A stretch of DNA of 64,000 nucleotides from Ardenticatenaceae bacterium (GTDB lineage Bacteria; Chloroflexota; Anaerolineae; Promineifilales; Promineifilaceae), in the NCBI GenBank assembly GCA_020634395.1, contig JACKBU010000005.1:62001-126000 (forward strand), written 5' to 3'. Of this stretch, positions 41,494 to 50,541 are shown in pieces. Below the pieces are notes generated by a model. That model did not search any database. It saw nothing but the letters and a program-made list of their open reading frames with translations, and was not told the DNA's origin. How positions within the stretch are numbered: the stretch's first letter is position 1; every line of letters begins with the position of its first letter. The position numbers and the translations under genes are program-made.

Positions 41494-44400
41494 ATGGAAC
41501 ACTCGATTAAACGTATTCCCCTGCGCATTGCCCTGGTATATCTCGTTATAGCCGTGATGTGGGTTCTGCTGTCCGACAATGTTCTTAATCTCCTCATCTT
41601 GCCGGATACAGAGCCGCAGTTGTTTGCCGTCGTGCAAACGTTGAAGGGCTGGCTTTTTGTACTTATAACGGCCGTCCTTCTCTACCTGCTGCTCCGCAGT
41701 AAACTGGCCCACCTGCAAACGGAAACGGCCGTGCGTTCTCAGCTCCAGCAAGAGATGCACTCCCTGCTGCAGGCCATGCCCCTGGCGCTGGTACAGATCG
41801 ATCCCGACGGCATTGTGCAGTACTGGAATCGTCCGGCGGAGCAAATGTTTGGCTGGACGGCGCAAGAAGCACACGGCCGTGTGCTTCCCTACGTTGGCCC
41901 CGAACAGCAACAAGAGTTTGCCGCCCTGACACAGCGCGTGCTGAACGGCGAAGTGATTGTTGGCGTAGAAGTGGAGCGGCAAACGAAAGCCGGCGAGCGC
42001 ATCTTTCTCAATCTCTCCATCGCCCCGGTGCGCGCGGCCGACGGCAAGATCAGCGGCATAACCAGCATTTCCCGCGACATCACGGAGCAGAAAATGGCGC
42101 AGACTGCGCTGTTGGAGAAAGAGTTGCGCTATCGCAGCCTGGTCGAGTTTGCCCCCAATGCCATTTTTGTAAACCACAGTGAGCGTCTTGTTCTGGCTAA
42201 CCAGGCCTGTCTCCAACTCTTTGGCGCTGACCATGAAGAACAGCTTTTGGGCAAAAGCCCATATGAGCTGTTTCACCCCGACTATCACCAACCCATTCGC
42301 CAGCGCATTCACCAACTGCGCGTGGAGGGCCAGCCTGTTCCGGCAGTGGAAGAGAAAATTGTGCGGCTGGACGGCCGTGTAGTCGATGTGGAGGTCTCGG
42401 CCGCGCCTTTTCCTTACGAAGGTTCCATTGCTCTCCACGTCATCCTGCGCGACGTCACGGCCCGCAAGCAGGCAGAACGGCACAATTACCTGCTCCTGGC
42501 CCTTCCCAACATCATTGCCGACGCGCCTTCTCTGGAATCGGCTCTGGAAGCCGCGTTGGGCCGGGTGTGTGAGTCTGTAGGCTGTGATCTAGGCGAGGTA
42601 TGGATTCCCGCTGCCGCCGAAGACGCGCTTTCCGGCTCGCTCAAGCTCCTGGCTCAGTATCACCAACATCCCGAGCTGGACGCGGCCTTCTGGTCGTTTA
42701 GCCAGCCCACCACTTTTGCGCCTGGCGAAGATCTTCCCGGGCGCGTGTGGGCGGCCCAGGAAGTGGTCTGGATTCCAAATCTGGCCGGTGATCCGGCTTT
42801 TGCGCGTGTGGAAACGGCCGTGCAGCTTGGCTTTGAAGTGGCCATCGGCCTGCCCATCTTGCTCAATAACTCGCCTATTGCCGTGATGTGCTTTTTCTTG
42901 CGCGGAGCACGGCCAAAAGAGGACCATCTGGTTTCCTTGATGTCCGGCGTAGCCGTGCAAATTGCCGCTGCTTTTCAGCGGAAACAATATCAAGAAAAAC
43001 TGTCCGAGGCCCAACGATTGGCGCAGGCCACCATCGATTCCCTGAGTGCCCACATTGCCGTGTTGGACGAAGATGGCGTCATCATTGCCGTCAATCAATC
43101 CTGGCTCGATTTTGCCCACGCCAACCATGCGGATCTGAGCCGCGTCGGCGTGGGGGTTAATTATGTGCAAATCTGTGAGGCCGCTGCGGCGTTGGGAGAA
43201 GAGGAGGCTGTGCGGATTTTGGCCGGCATTCGCGCCGTCATGGGCGGCCAAAAGGCGACCATGACGCTGGAATATCCATCCCCCGCGCCTCACGCCCCGC
43301 GCTGGTTTGCGATCCACGTCACCCCGCTGCCCGGAGATGATCCGGGGCGCCGCCGGGTGGTGGTGGCCCATGAAAACATCACCAGCCTAAAACAGGCCGA
43401 GCTGGCCTTGCGCGACAGCGAGCAGCATTACCGCCTGCTGTTTGATGACAATCCGCAGCCCATGTGGGTCTACGACGTGCAGATGTCGACTTTTTTGGCG
43501 GTCAATGACGCAGCGGTCGAAAAATATGGTTATTCACGGGCCGAGTTCCTGAGCCTGACGCTGGCTGAGGTGGAGTCGTTTTCCGAGGCGACACCCAGTG
43601 ACGTGGGTCGTTCTGGCGAGCGGCGGCACCGGCTGAAGGACGGCCGTCTCCTCGACGTGGAGATAGCTGCCCATGAACTGAACTTTAACGGCCGTGCCGC
43701 TGTTCTGGCCGTGGCCTTCGATATCACCGAACGTAAACAATTGGCCGCCGATCGGCTGGCCCAAACGCGCCGTCTGCAAGAGATCGTGGATACTGTGCCG
43801 GAAGGCGTGGTTTTGCTGGCCGAAAGCGGGCAGGTCATGCTGGCCAATCCCCAGGGCCGGCGGCTTTTGTTTGGTGTGTTTGGCTGGGCTGAGGGCCAGC
43901 CCGTGCAAGGCGTCAACGGCTTATCGCTGCCGCAGCTGCTAACCACGAACGGCCGTGGCGCCAGCCATGCCGTTCACAAAGACGATCGCTATTATGAACT
44001 GCTGGCGCGGCCCATCACGCCGGGCAGATCCGGAAGCAACTGGGTGTTGCTGCTGCGCGACGTAACCGAGGACCACGAGCGAGAGCAGTACCAGCAGGCG
44101 CAAGATCGGCTGGCGACGGTGGGCCAGCTGGCGGCTGGCATTGCCCACGACTTTAACAACGTCCTGGCCGTGATCATTCTGTATGCCCAGATGTTAGAAA
44201 GCACAGTTGATTTATCGCCCAAAGATCAGGACACCCTGAGCACGATAATCGACCAGGCGCAGCACGCTGCCGACATGATTGCCCAGATTCTAGACTTTAG
44301 CCGGCGTTCTATGATGGAGCGCACGCCGATTGCTGTGCTGCCCTTGCTGAAGGAAATGCTTAAACTGCTGCAAAACACGCTGCCCGAAAACATAGAAATC

Positions 44401-45231
44401 GGCCTGCATTCCGACGCTGAGGATTACATGGTACTGGCTGACCCGACCCGACTGCGGCAGGCTTTGATGAACACGGCCGTGAATTCCCGTGATGCGATGC
44501 CCCATGGCGGCGAACTGCGTTTCGCTGTCACTGCCCTCACCTTTACCGCCGGCCAGCCTTTGCCCCTGCCCGATATGGCGCCTGGTGACTGGCTGCGCGT
44601 TACCATATCTGACAGCGGCGTGGGCATTCCGCCAGAGAATTTGCCGCGCATTTTTGATCCCTTTTTCACCACCAAAGCGCCGGGGAAAGGCACCGGCCTG
44701 GGGCTGGCGCAGCTTTATGGCATCGTCAAACAGCACGACGGTTCTGTCAGTGTAGACAGCCGCGTGGGCGAAGGAACAACCATCACCATTTATCTTCCGC
44801 GGTTTGTCGCTCAGGCCAAAGAGGAGCGCAGCGCAGCCAGCCGCGCCACAGCGCCGTCCGGAACGGAGACGATCCTGTTGGTGGAAGACAACCCCAAAGT
44901 GCTCGCCTCGGTGGTCGCGGTGTTGGCCCAATTTGGCTATAACGTGCTGCCGGTCCAGAATGGTCTGGAAGCGCTGGATGTGTTGGCTCAGAATGACAAA
45001 CGCGTCGACCTGGTCTTGAGCGACATGGTGATGCCCGAAATGGGCGGGCTGGAGCTGCAGCAGTCTGTAAAACTGAGGTATCCTGATCTGCCGCTGCTGC
45101 TGATGACGGGTTATCCCCTGGGTGAACAAGATCCAGGGCTAACGGGTGCGGCCTGGATCATGAAACCCTTCGATTCCAGTGAGTTGGGAAGAAAAATTCG
45201 GGCCTTGCTAGACGTGTCGCCGGCTGCCTGA
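41494..45231 (+). CDS. Hybrid sensor histidine kinase with multiple PAS, GAF and receiver domains
   Basis: 1245 aa. Two N-terminal membrane helices (about 8-32 and 40-66) are followed by PAS (about 85-200), PAS (210-325), GAF (335-495), PAS (505-625), PAS (640-755), a short PAS-like domain (770-860), HisKA with phospho-His in LAAGIAHDFNNVLAVI (about residue 885), HATPase (about 975-1095; GVGIPPENLPRIFDPFFTTK, GTGLGLAQLYGIV), and a C-terminal receiver domain (about 1120-1240) with VLSDMVMPEMGG (Asp about 1177). No DNA-binding regulator is adjacent. Inputs could be redox or small molecules; unknown. Confidence 0.92.
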   Translation: MEHSIKRIPLRIALVYLVIAVMWVLLSDNVLNLLILPDTEPQLFAVVQTLKGWLFVLITAVLLYLLLRSKLAHLQTETAVRSQLQQEMHSLLQAMPLALVQIDPDGIVQYWNRPAEQMFGWTAQEAHGRVLPYVGPEQQQEFAALTQRVLNGEVIVGVEVERQTKAGERIFLNLSIAPVRAADGKISGITSISRDITEQKMAQTALLEKELRYRSLVEFAPNAIFVNHSERLVLANQACLQLFGADHEEQLLGKSPYELFHPDYHQPIRQRIHQLRVEGQPVPAVEEKIVRLDGRVVDVEVSAAPFPYEGSIALHVILRDVTARKQAERHNYLLLALPNIIADAPSLESALEAALGRVCESVGCDLGEVWIPAAAEDALSGSLKLLAQYHQHPELDAAFWSFSQPTTFAPGEDLPGRVWAAQEVVWIPNLAGDPAFARVETAVQLGFEVAIGLPILLNNSPIAVMCFFLRGARPKEDHLVSLMSGVAVQIAAAFQRKQYQEKLSEAQRLAQATIDSLSAHIAVLDEDGVIIAVNQSWLDFAHANHADLSRVGVGVNYVQICEAAAALGEEEAVRILAGIRAVMGGQKATMTLEYPSPAPHAPRWFAIHVTPLPGDDPGRRRVVVAHENITSLKQAELALRDSEQHYRLLFDDNPQPMWVYDVQMSTFLAVNDAAVEKYGYSRAEFLSLTLAEVESFSEATPSDVGRSGERRHRLKDGRLLDVEIAAHELNFNGRAAVLAVAFDITERKQLAADRLAQTRRLQEIVDTVPEGVVLLAESGQVMLANPQGRRLLFGVFGWAEGQPVQGVNGLSLPQLLTTNGRGASHAVHKDDRYYELLARPITPGRSGSNWVLLLRDVTEDHEREQYQQAQDRLATVGQLAAGIAHDFNNVLAVIILYAQMLESTVDLSPKDQDTLSTIIDQAQHAADMIAQILDFSRRSMMERTPIAVLPLLKEMLKLLQNTLPENIEIGLHSDAEDYMVLADPTRLRQALMNTAVNSRDAMPHGGELRFAVTALTFTAGQPLPLPDMAPGDWLRVTISDSGVGIPPENLPRIFDPFFTTKAPGKGTGLGLAQLYGIVKQHDGSVSVDSRVGEGTTITIYLPRFVAQAKEERSAASRATAPSGTETILLVEDNPKVLASVVAVLAQFGYNVLPVQNGLEALDVLAQNDKRVDLVLSDMVMPEMGGLELQQSVKLRYPDLPLLLMTGYPLGEQDPGLTGAAWIMKPFDSSELGRKIRALLDVSPAA

Positions 45232-45260
45232 AGCCCCCAAACCTCTCCCCTGGTTCCAAT

Positions 45261-45291
45261 TTGTACCTGCTTGTGTACCAAGTTGTATACC
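45261..45291 (+). promoter_or_regulatory. Long-spacer promoter with 12-bp-period direct repeats before CDF transporter 2
   Basis: TTGTAC and TATACC are 19 bp apart. TGTACC recurs at 45262 and 45274 with TATACC at 45286, an exact 12-bp period on one helix face. The geometry equals that of the promoter at 39219-39249. A shared regulator for both transporters is inferred. Confidence 0.45.
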
Positions 45292-45438
45292 ACTGCACAT
45301 AGTCGGGTAACGGCCGTTTCGCTAGAGTAGAAATGAATCTGGCTAAACCCATAGGCCTTTACGTAAATGCCAGGCCTGAAACGTCGGCTGAGCTGACGCT
45401 TGAGCCTGTAGAGATCCTAAAATTCCCCAAGTGCACCC

Positions 45439-46398
45439 ATGGCAGAAAAATCTTCAGAAAAAAGCCCAATTGTTGTGTATGGAGCCATAACGGCTAACTT
45501 CATTATTGCTGTTTCTAAGTTTGTGGCGGCTGTTTTTACGGGCAGCTCCGCCATGTTATCAGAAGGCATCCATTCCGCCGCTGACACCGGCAACCAATGT
45601 CTCATTCTCTTGGGTTTAAACCGCAGCAAAAAGCCGGCCGACGAGCAGCATCCGTTTGGCCACGGCCAGGAACTTTATTTTTGGAGCCTCATTGTGGCTA
45701 TTGTCCTGTTTGGCCTGGGCGGCGGCCTCTCCATCTATGAAGGCATTGTGCACATTCAACACCCCGGCACACTTGAGTCGCCGATCTGGAATTATGTGGT
45801 TTTGGGCATTGCCTTTGTTTCTGAAGGCACAACCTGGCTGCTGGCTTTACGCGAAATGCTGCACCAAAAAAAGCCAGATGAAAGCTTTTGGCAGACGCTG
45901 CACAGAAGCAAAGATCCCTCGATTTACACAGTTTTGGGGGAAGATACGGCCGCGCTTCTCGGCATTCTTGTGGCTTTCCTGGGCGTATTTTTGGGAAGCC
46001 GCCTCCAAATGCCCGTTCTGGACGGGGTAGCCTCGCTGATCGTGGGTATCATCCTGGTGATTATTGCCGCGTTTCTGGCTTACGAGAGTAAGGGCTTGAT
46101 CGTGGGCGAAAGCACTGATATGGACGTGGTGAAGCAGGTGCGCCAGATTGCCCAGTCCGATCCGGCGGTAGATGAGGTAAACGGAATTTTGACCATGCAT
46201 TTTGGGCCCAATGATGTGCTGCTTAACATGGACATAGGGTTCCGGTCAAACTTGCCAGCCGCGGAGGTGGCGACGGCCGTTGATCGCCTGGAGTCCAACA
46301 TCCGTGAGGAAGCCCCGCTGATCAAGCGCATCTTCATCGAAGCGGAGGCGCTAAAGCAGAAGAGCAGAAAGAGCGCCCAGGACGGTTCTTCAACTTAG
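45439..46398 (+). CDS. Cation diffusion facilitator transporter 2
   Basis: 319 aa. Six membrane helices: IVVYGAITANFIIAVSKFVAAVFTG, metal site SEGIHSAADTGNQ in TM2, HPFGHGQELYFW, TM5 LGEDTAALLGILVAFLG. C-terminal domain VDEVNGILTMHFGPNDVLLNMDIGF. It groups with the FieF/YfmO-like proteins rather than ZitB. Upstream, the 207-bp spacer carries the repeat promoter and an ACGGCCGTTTC element also found before transporter 1. Confidence 0.9.
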   Translation: MAEKSSEKSPIVVYGAITANFIIAVSKFVAAVFTGSSAMLSEGIHSAADTGNQCLILLGLNRSKKPADEQHPFGHGQELYFWSLIVAIVLFGLGGGLSIYEGIVHIQHPGTLESPIWNYVVLGIAFVSEGTTWLLALREMLHQKKPDESFWQTLHRSKDPSIYTVLGEDTAALLGILVAFLGVFLGSRLQMPVLDGVASLIVGIILVIIAAFLAYESKGLIVGESTDMDVVKQVRQIAQSDPAVDEVNGILTMHFGPNDVLLNMDIGFRSNLPAAEVATAVDRLESNIREEAPLIKRIFIEAEALKQKSRKSAQDGSST

Positions 46399-46577
46399 GC
46401 CAGGTCACTGCCGGGTGATCTGTATGCCGCTCTGCCGGCGATCCCCTCAATCCCTAAAATCAATCGTAAATTTTTTGTCTGGCTCTGCTGAAATTGCACC
46501 GCCTGACGGCAATTGATGCTACACTGGGAAGAGAAACGTGCGGCACGGCCGTTTCCAAGCGCGAAGGAGGTAAACCA

Positions 46578-47342
46578 ATGGTCAAAACAGACATGTACGA
46601 AGGAATGCTCGCCGAAACTGTTATGATTCCCGGTCATCAGGGTGATTACATTAACGCCTATTTTGCCCGGCCTCTGGGAGCAGGGCCGTTTCCAGGGATG
46701 GTTGTCATTCACCACATGCCCGGATGGGATGAGTGGTATCGAGAAGCCACGCGCAAATTTGCCTATCACGGTTATGCCGCGCTGTCGCCCAATCTCTATT
46801 TTCGTGCCGGGCATGGCACACCGGAGGATGTAGCCGTGAAGGTGCGGGCCGAGGGAGGCGTGGCCGATGATCAGGCGGTGGGTGATATGGGCGGTGCGCT
46901 GGCTTATCTGCAGGCGCTGCCCTATGTGAATGGCAAGATTGGCGTATTTGGCACCTGTTCCGGTGGCCGCCACGCCTATTTGGCGGCTTGCCGTCTTCCG
47001 GGGTTTACGGCCGTAATAGACTGCTGGGGCGGACACGTGGTGATGGCCCCAGAAGAGCTATCACCCAAACGACCGGTCGCCCCGCTGGATTACACCGCCA
47101 ATTTATCCTGCCCGCTGTTGGGCCTTTTTGGCGCGGAAGATCAACATCCCTCCCCGGAACAGGTTGCCCGGCATGAAGAAGAACTGCAGAAACATGGCAA
47201 GACTTACGAATTTTACATGTATCCCGATGCCGGACATGGTTTTTTCTATTACCATCGCCCCAATTACCGGCAGGAGCAAGCGGTTGACGGCTGGCAGAAG
47301 ATTTTTGCTTTCCTGGACCAGCATCTCGGCTCGCCAGCTTGA
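46578..47342 (+). CDS. Dienelactone hydrolase family protein
   Basis: 254 aa, alpha/beta hydrolase of the DLH family. The start is fixed by AAGGAGGT 7 nt upstream. Nucleophile Cys in IGVFGTCSGGRHAYLAA (GxCxGG); Asp in LGLFGAEDQHPSP; His in PDAGHGFFYYHRPNY. The family hydrolyses dienelactones or other esters. It is clearly chromosomally isolated from aromatic-degradation genes, so the natural substrate is unknown. Confidence 0.9.
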   Translation: MVKTDMYEGMLAETVMIPGHQGDYINAYFARPLGAGPFPGMVVIHHMPGWDEWYREATRKFAYHGYAALSPNLYFRAGHGTPEDVAVKVRAEGGVADDQAVGDMGGALAYLQALPYVNGKIGVFGTCSGGRHAYLAACRLPGFTAVIDCWGGHVVMAPEELSPKRPVAPLDYTANLSCPLLGLFGAEDQHPSPEQVARHEEELQKHGKTYEFYMYPDAGHGFFYYHRPNYRQEQAVDGWQKIFAFLDQHLGSPA

Positions 47343-47410
47343 TGGCCGCGCGGGCAAAGCGTTCATAACGCCCTGGTTTTTACTATCGCAGACCAGACAG
47401 GAGCTTGCAG

Positions 47411-47680
47411 ATGTGTACGATGATTGCTGAGCAAATCAAACTTGAGGGCAGCGGCAAAAGCGCCGCAGGCTGGTTTTCCCTGCGGCAGGCTTACGTTTCC
47501 TATGACCATCCATTCCATGCACCCCTGGAGCACGCGCTGAACATCGACTTTGTCAACGAAGCGCAGGGCCTGGGTGCCCGTGTCTCTGTTGAACTGGACG
47601 CGGCCGCGGCTCGTTCTCTGGCCGAGACGATTCTGTCTGTTCTGGCGCAGGCAGAGGCCGGCGGCCATTTGCCGCAGTAG
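47411..47680 (+). CDS. DUF6295-like small protein
   Basis: 89 aa from ATG (MCTMIAEQIKLEGSGK). A compact conserved protein with GWFSLRQAYVSYDHPFHAPLEHALNIDFVNE and an alanine-rich C-terminal helix. Similar proteins occur in actinobacteria beside dienelactone hydrolase-like genes; that recollection is not a search result. It follows the DLH gene by 68 bp. Function unknown. Confidence 0.7.
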   Translation: MCTMIAEQIKLEGSGKSAAGWFSLRQAYVSYDHPFHAPLEHALNIDFVNEAQGLGARVSVELDAAAARSLAETILSVLAQAEAGGHLPQ

Positions 47681-47757
47681 CAGGGTTAAGGGATAAAAAA
47701 GCGGTTACATACCCAGGTGGAGCCTGGAGGAAGCTTGCCTTGGGCGTGGAGGTTGCA

Positions 47758-48975
47758 TCAGGCATTTTGTACGGAGCGGCTCATTTTCATGCCGAACAAC
47801 TGCCGGAACAAGACCGTGCGCCGGATCACAAACTCATAGATGCCCAAAGTTACGCAGAAAGAACCAAGCACGACAAAAAGCAGCTTCATGCTCAGGCTCG
47901 TGGACCATTGGACGGCGAAATATGCCAGGATAATGATGACCGGCTGGTGAAAGACAAAAAAGGGCAGAATGGCGGCCTGACCATACGCCAGGTATTTGTT
48001 GGTATAGTCCAGATAACGCATGCCCACGAAGATGAAAAACAGCGTCCAGCACCAACTGTCAACCGAGATCAAAATCCAGAAAAGAACGTCTACTGGGGTT
48101 TGGGGCGGCGCCTGCAAATCGAGGGTTCCCGTGGTCGCCGCTATTGCCAGCGCCGCGGCCGCGGCGACGATTCCCACGCCAACGGTGATGGGCCAATCAC
48201 GGCGAATGGCCTGCAGAAATGCGGCTTCGGAAAACAGCAAGTAGCCGAGAACGAAGAATGACATCTGGACGAAGAAATCAGCCCAGTTGTGTTCCTGGGG
48301 GAAGAAGGGATGCAGGCTCAGGCGCACGATGGCCAGGGGGATAAAAAAGAGCAGAATGGTGCCGCGATGTCCACACCAGCGGGCCAGCCGGGCCGTCAGG
48401 CGACGGCCGTTAGCTCCCTTCAACCACTGAAAGAGCGGCAGGGCCAGGATGGAAAAAGAAAACAGAAAGCCTAAAAACCACAGGTGATAGCCCAAGGCGC
48501 CAAACCAGATGGGAGTAAAACCGACGTTGCGGTCGAGGAGGAATTCCCTAAAAGAGCTGGTCAGTAAACCGGTTTCCAGCTTATGGCGCCACTCAAAATA
48601 GAGCATGACCGGCATCAGCAAAATGGAGCCGGCGATAAATGGTAGAAGAAGGCGGTTGAAGCGCTCGCGGGCGAAGGCCACGGCCGTGCGGCGGCGCAAA
48701 GCAAAATAGCTGCCCGCCCCGGCCAGCAGAAAAAAGAAAGGCATACCCCACGGAAACATGAAGGCAATGAAAACGGTAACGGCCGTGCTCTGTTCTGCGT
48801 TCTTAATATGCCAGGGCGTGAGGTCAAATGGATGGACGGCGTGAAACAGGAAAACACCCAAAATAGCAATCACGCGCAGCCAATCGAGATAATAAAGGCG
48901 GGCAGTTTGCTTCTCCAGGTGAGGACTGGTCGATTTGAACATCAGCGTTAATCCCGGTTCCTTGAAGTAGGGCAT
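47758..48975 (-). CDS. Acyltransferase family 3 membrane protein
   Basis: 405 aa from the ATG giving MPYFKEPG; an ATG at 48942 (MFKSTS) is possible, and earlier starts would overlap the upstream gene. About ten membrane helices. RLYYLDWLRVIAILGVFLFHAVHPFD carries the conserved Arg and His of the family. It transfers an acyl group to a surface carbohydrate or similar acceptor. It resembles OpgC/OafA-type proteins. The alpha/beta hydrolase gene ends 27 bp upstream. Confidence 0.88.
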   Translation of the reverse strand: MPYFKEPGLTLMFKSTSPHLEKQTARLYYLDWLRVIAILGVFLFHAVHPFDLTPWHIKNAEQSTAVTVFIAFMFPWGMPFFFLLAGAGSYFALRRRTAVAFARERFNRLLLPFIAGSILLMPVMLYFEWRHKLETGLLTSSFREFLLDRNVGFTPIWFGALGYHLWFLGFLFSFSILALPLFQWLKGANGRRLTARLARWCGHRGTILLFFIPLAIVRLSLHPFFPQEHNWADFFVQMSFFVLGYLLFSEAAFLQAIRRDWPITVGVGIVAAAAALAIAATTGTLDLQAPPQTPVDVLFWILISVDSWCWTLFFIFVGMRYLDYTNKYLAYGQAAILPFFVFHQPVIIILAYFAVQWSTSLSMKLLFVVLGSFCVTLGIYEFVIRRTVLFRQLFGMKMSRSVQNA

Positions 48976-49001
48976 ATCGGCGCCCCGTTCGTTTATGCTG
49001 C

Positions 49002-50324
49002 TTATGGTTCGAAGGTATATGTCTCTGGCAGCACCTTGTTTACTACCACATCCACAAACTCGGCCGATTCCGTTACCCACGGATTGTGGCCTGAGCGCTC
49101 GAACCAGATCAATTCCTTATGCGGTGCGTCTAATCGTGCAAAATAATCTTGCGCCAAAATGGGCGGAGCATTCACATCGTGCCGCCCCAACAAAAAGTAA
49201 ACGGGCACGTCCAATTGGGCGGCCTGGATGCGAAAATCCACCTGCCAGAGCTGGGGATAGACCACGTTCATCGTTTCCAGTGCGCCGCGCGCCCAGTTTA
49301 CTTTGTCATACAGGCCATACTCGGGACCGGCTAGATCCTGGAAGGTATTGAACCCGTCGTCGGCGATAGCCGGATTCGAGTTCATAAAATTGAACGTTTC
49401 CATCAAAAAAGCAGACTCTTTTAGGGCCACGCCTTGCCCGTAATAAGGCGGCGGCCCCTGTTTTTTAAGTTGGGCCACTTTATCGAGATTGCCCTGTTCG
49501 GCCATCAATTTCAAAACGAAGTCATAACACATCAGATCGTTTTCAAGGAAGGCGACCATTTGGCCCGTGCCGATGAACGCATGGAACAGTTCCGGATTGC
49601 GCTGCACCATCCAGATGCCCAATGCGCTGCCCCAGGACTCGCCAAGCAAATAGATCTTGTCCTCGCCGAATCGTGCGCGTAAATAATTCACCAGGGCGAT
49701 TCCGTCGGTGATGTAACGTTCCGGGCTTAGCGTGGCCCTGTCGACAGCGTCGAAGGATTTTCCCGCGCCCGGCTGCTCCCAGTTCACCACAATAAAGTGA
49801 TCTTCCAGCGCCCCCAAAGCGCGTCTCTCTGTGACAAGCTGGCTGCCACCTGGTCCGCCGGCCAGGAAAAGCAACACGGGCTTGTCGCTGTCGCTGCCCC
49901 GAATCGAAATCCACTGCTGGCTGCCATTTAGTTCCACTTTTTCCAGCGCGGCGATGCTGCCGGGAAGCTCGTTGCCGCGTGTGTCGGTGATGGGCGGTGT
50001 CGCGGCAAAAAGTTGAGAGGCCACTATGGCAATCACAGCCAGTACCATCATTCCCAGGAAGCTGGCGGCAATACCGTGCCAGCCCGACGGCATGCGCAGC
50101 TGCCAGATGAGCAACATCACAATGCCTATTCCGAGGGGGATCCACACCCAGGCTGGCACGGCCGTTGCCCGTGGCAGCAATACGACTGGCAGGGCCAGCA
50201 AGAGGCTGGCGGCCAGGACCAGGATTCGCCCCAGCGCGGCTAGAACCCTGAGCACAATTTTTTGTGAACTGCGGATCTCTTTCTTGGTTGGATGGGCCAG
50301 ATTTGTTGTATGTTCCGTTTGCAT
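49002..50324 (-). CDS. Membrane-anchored alpha/beta hydrolase (proline iminopeptidase-like)
   Basis: 440 aa from ATG (MQTEHTT). Three N-terminal hydrophobic segments (about 24-110) are followed by a hydrolase domain: VLLFLAGGPGGSQ (oxyanion loop), VNWEQPGAGKSFD, nucleophile Ser in YLLGESWGSALG, acid in LLGRHDVNAPP, His in WFERSGHNPW. Proline iminopeptidase is the closest recognised type. Transcription likely starts at the conserved element 50360-50414, whose sequence and spacing are shared with the CPBP protease gene. Confidence 0.88.
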   Translation of the reverse strand: MQTEHTTNLAHPTKKEIRSSQKIVLRVLAALGRILVLAASLLLALPVVLLPRATAVPAWVWIPLGIGIVMLLIWQLRMPSGWHGIAASFLGMMVLAVIAIVASQLFAATPPITDTRGNELPGSIAALEKVELNGSQQWISIRGSDSDKPVLLFLAGGPGGSQLVTERRALGALEDHFIVVNWEQPGAGKSFDAVDRATLSPERYITDGIALVNYLRARFGEDKIYLLGESWGSALGIWMVQRNPELFHAFIGTGQMVAFLENDLMCYDFVLKLMAEQGNLDKVAQLKKQGPPPYYGQGVALKESAFLMETFNFMNSNPAIADDGFNTFQDLAGPEYGLYDKVNWARGALETMNVVYPQLWQVDFRIQAAQLDVPVYFLLGRHDVNAPPILAQDYFARLDAPHKELIWFERSGHNPWVTESAEFVDVVVNKVLPETYTFEP

Positions 50325-50359
50325 CACGTCCGTTTTGGGCCTCCAGGAGGAATGTTAAT

Positions 50360-50414
50360 AGGATATTGTTGGGGGTAACGGCCGTCCTCTAACTAAAGTT
50401 ACGACGAGGGTTAT
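50360..50414 (-). promoter_or_regulatory. Shared 55-bp promoter element, copy A (before alpha/beta hydrolase)
   Basis: Minus strand, from distal to proximal: ATAAC, 8-nt gap, palindrome TAACTTTAGTTA (50390-50401), GAGGACGGCCGTT, then TATCCT as -10 (50360-50365). Copy B at 57626-57680 has the same parts at the same spacing; 42 of 55 positions are identical. There is no consensus -35, so activator or alternative sigma control is inferred. Confidence 0.6.
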
Positions 50415-50482
50415 GTCCTCCGCGGCCAAATTGGCACTAATCTCTGGCAACCAAGTTGTATAACACCCAGACTATAAACGAA

Positions 50483-50510
50483 AAGGGGCCGTGCAATCGC
50501 ACGACCCCTT
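50483..50510 (-). terminator. Intrinsic terminator after the ExeM/NucH nuclease gene
   Basis: Minus strand AAGGGGTCGTGC pairs with GCACGGCCCCTT (one G-U) around a 4-nt loop, followed by TTTTCGTTTAT. It lies 30 bp after the nuclease stop. Confidence 0.85.
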
Positions 50511-50541
50511 CTCATACAAAGGCCAGACCTAAACGTTTATG

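Noticed and set aside
47714..47735. CCAGG-CCTGG hairpin between convergent genes
   Set aside because: Only a 5-bp stem with no T-tract.
45278..50462. Shared 13-mer ACCAAGTTGTATA (45278 and 50450)
   Set aside because: The second copy lacks the 19-bp partner box and has no gene in the right orientation; probably chance or weak homology.
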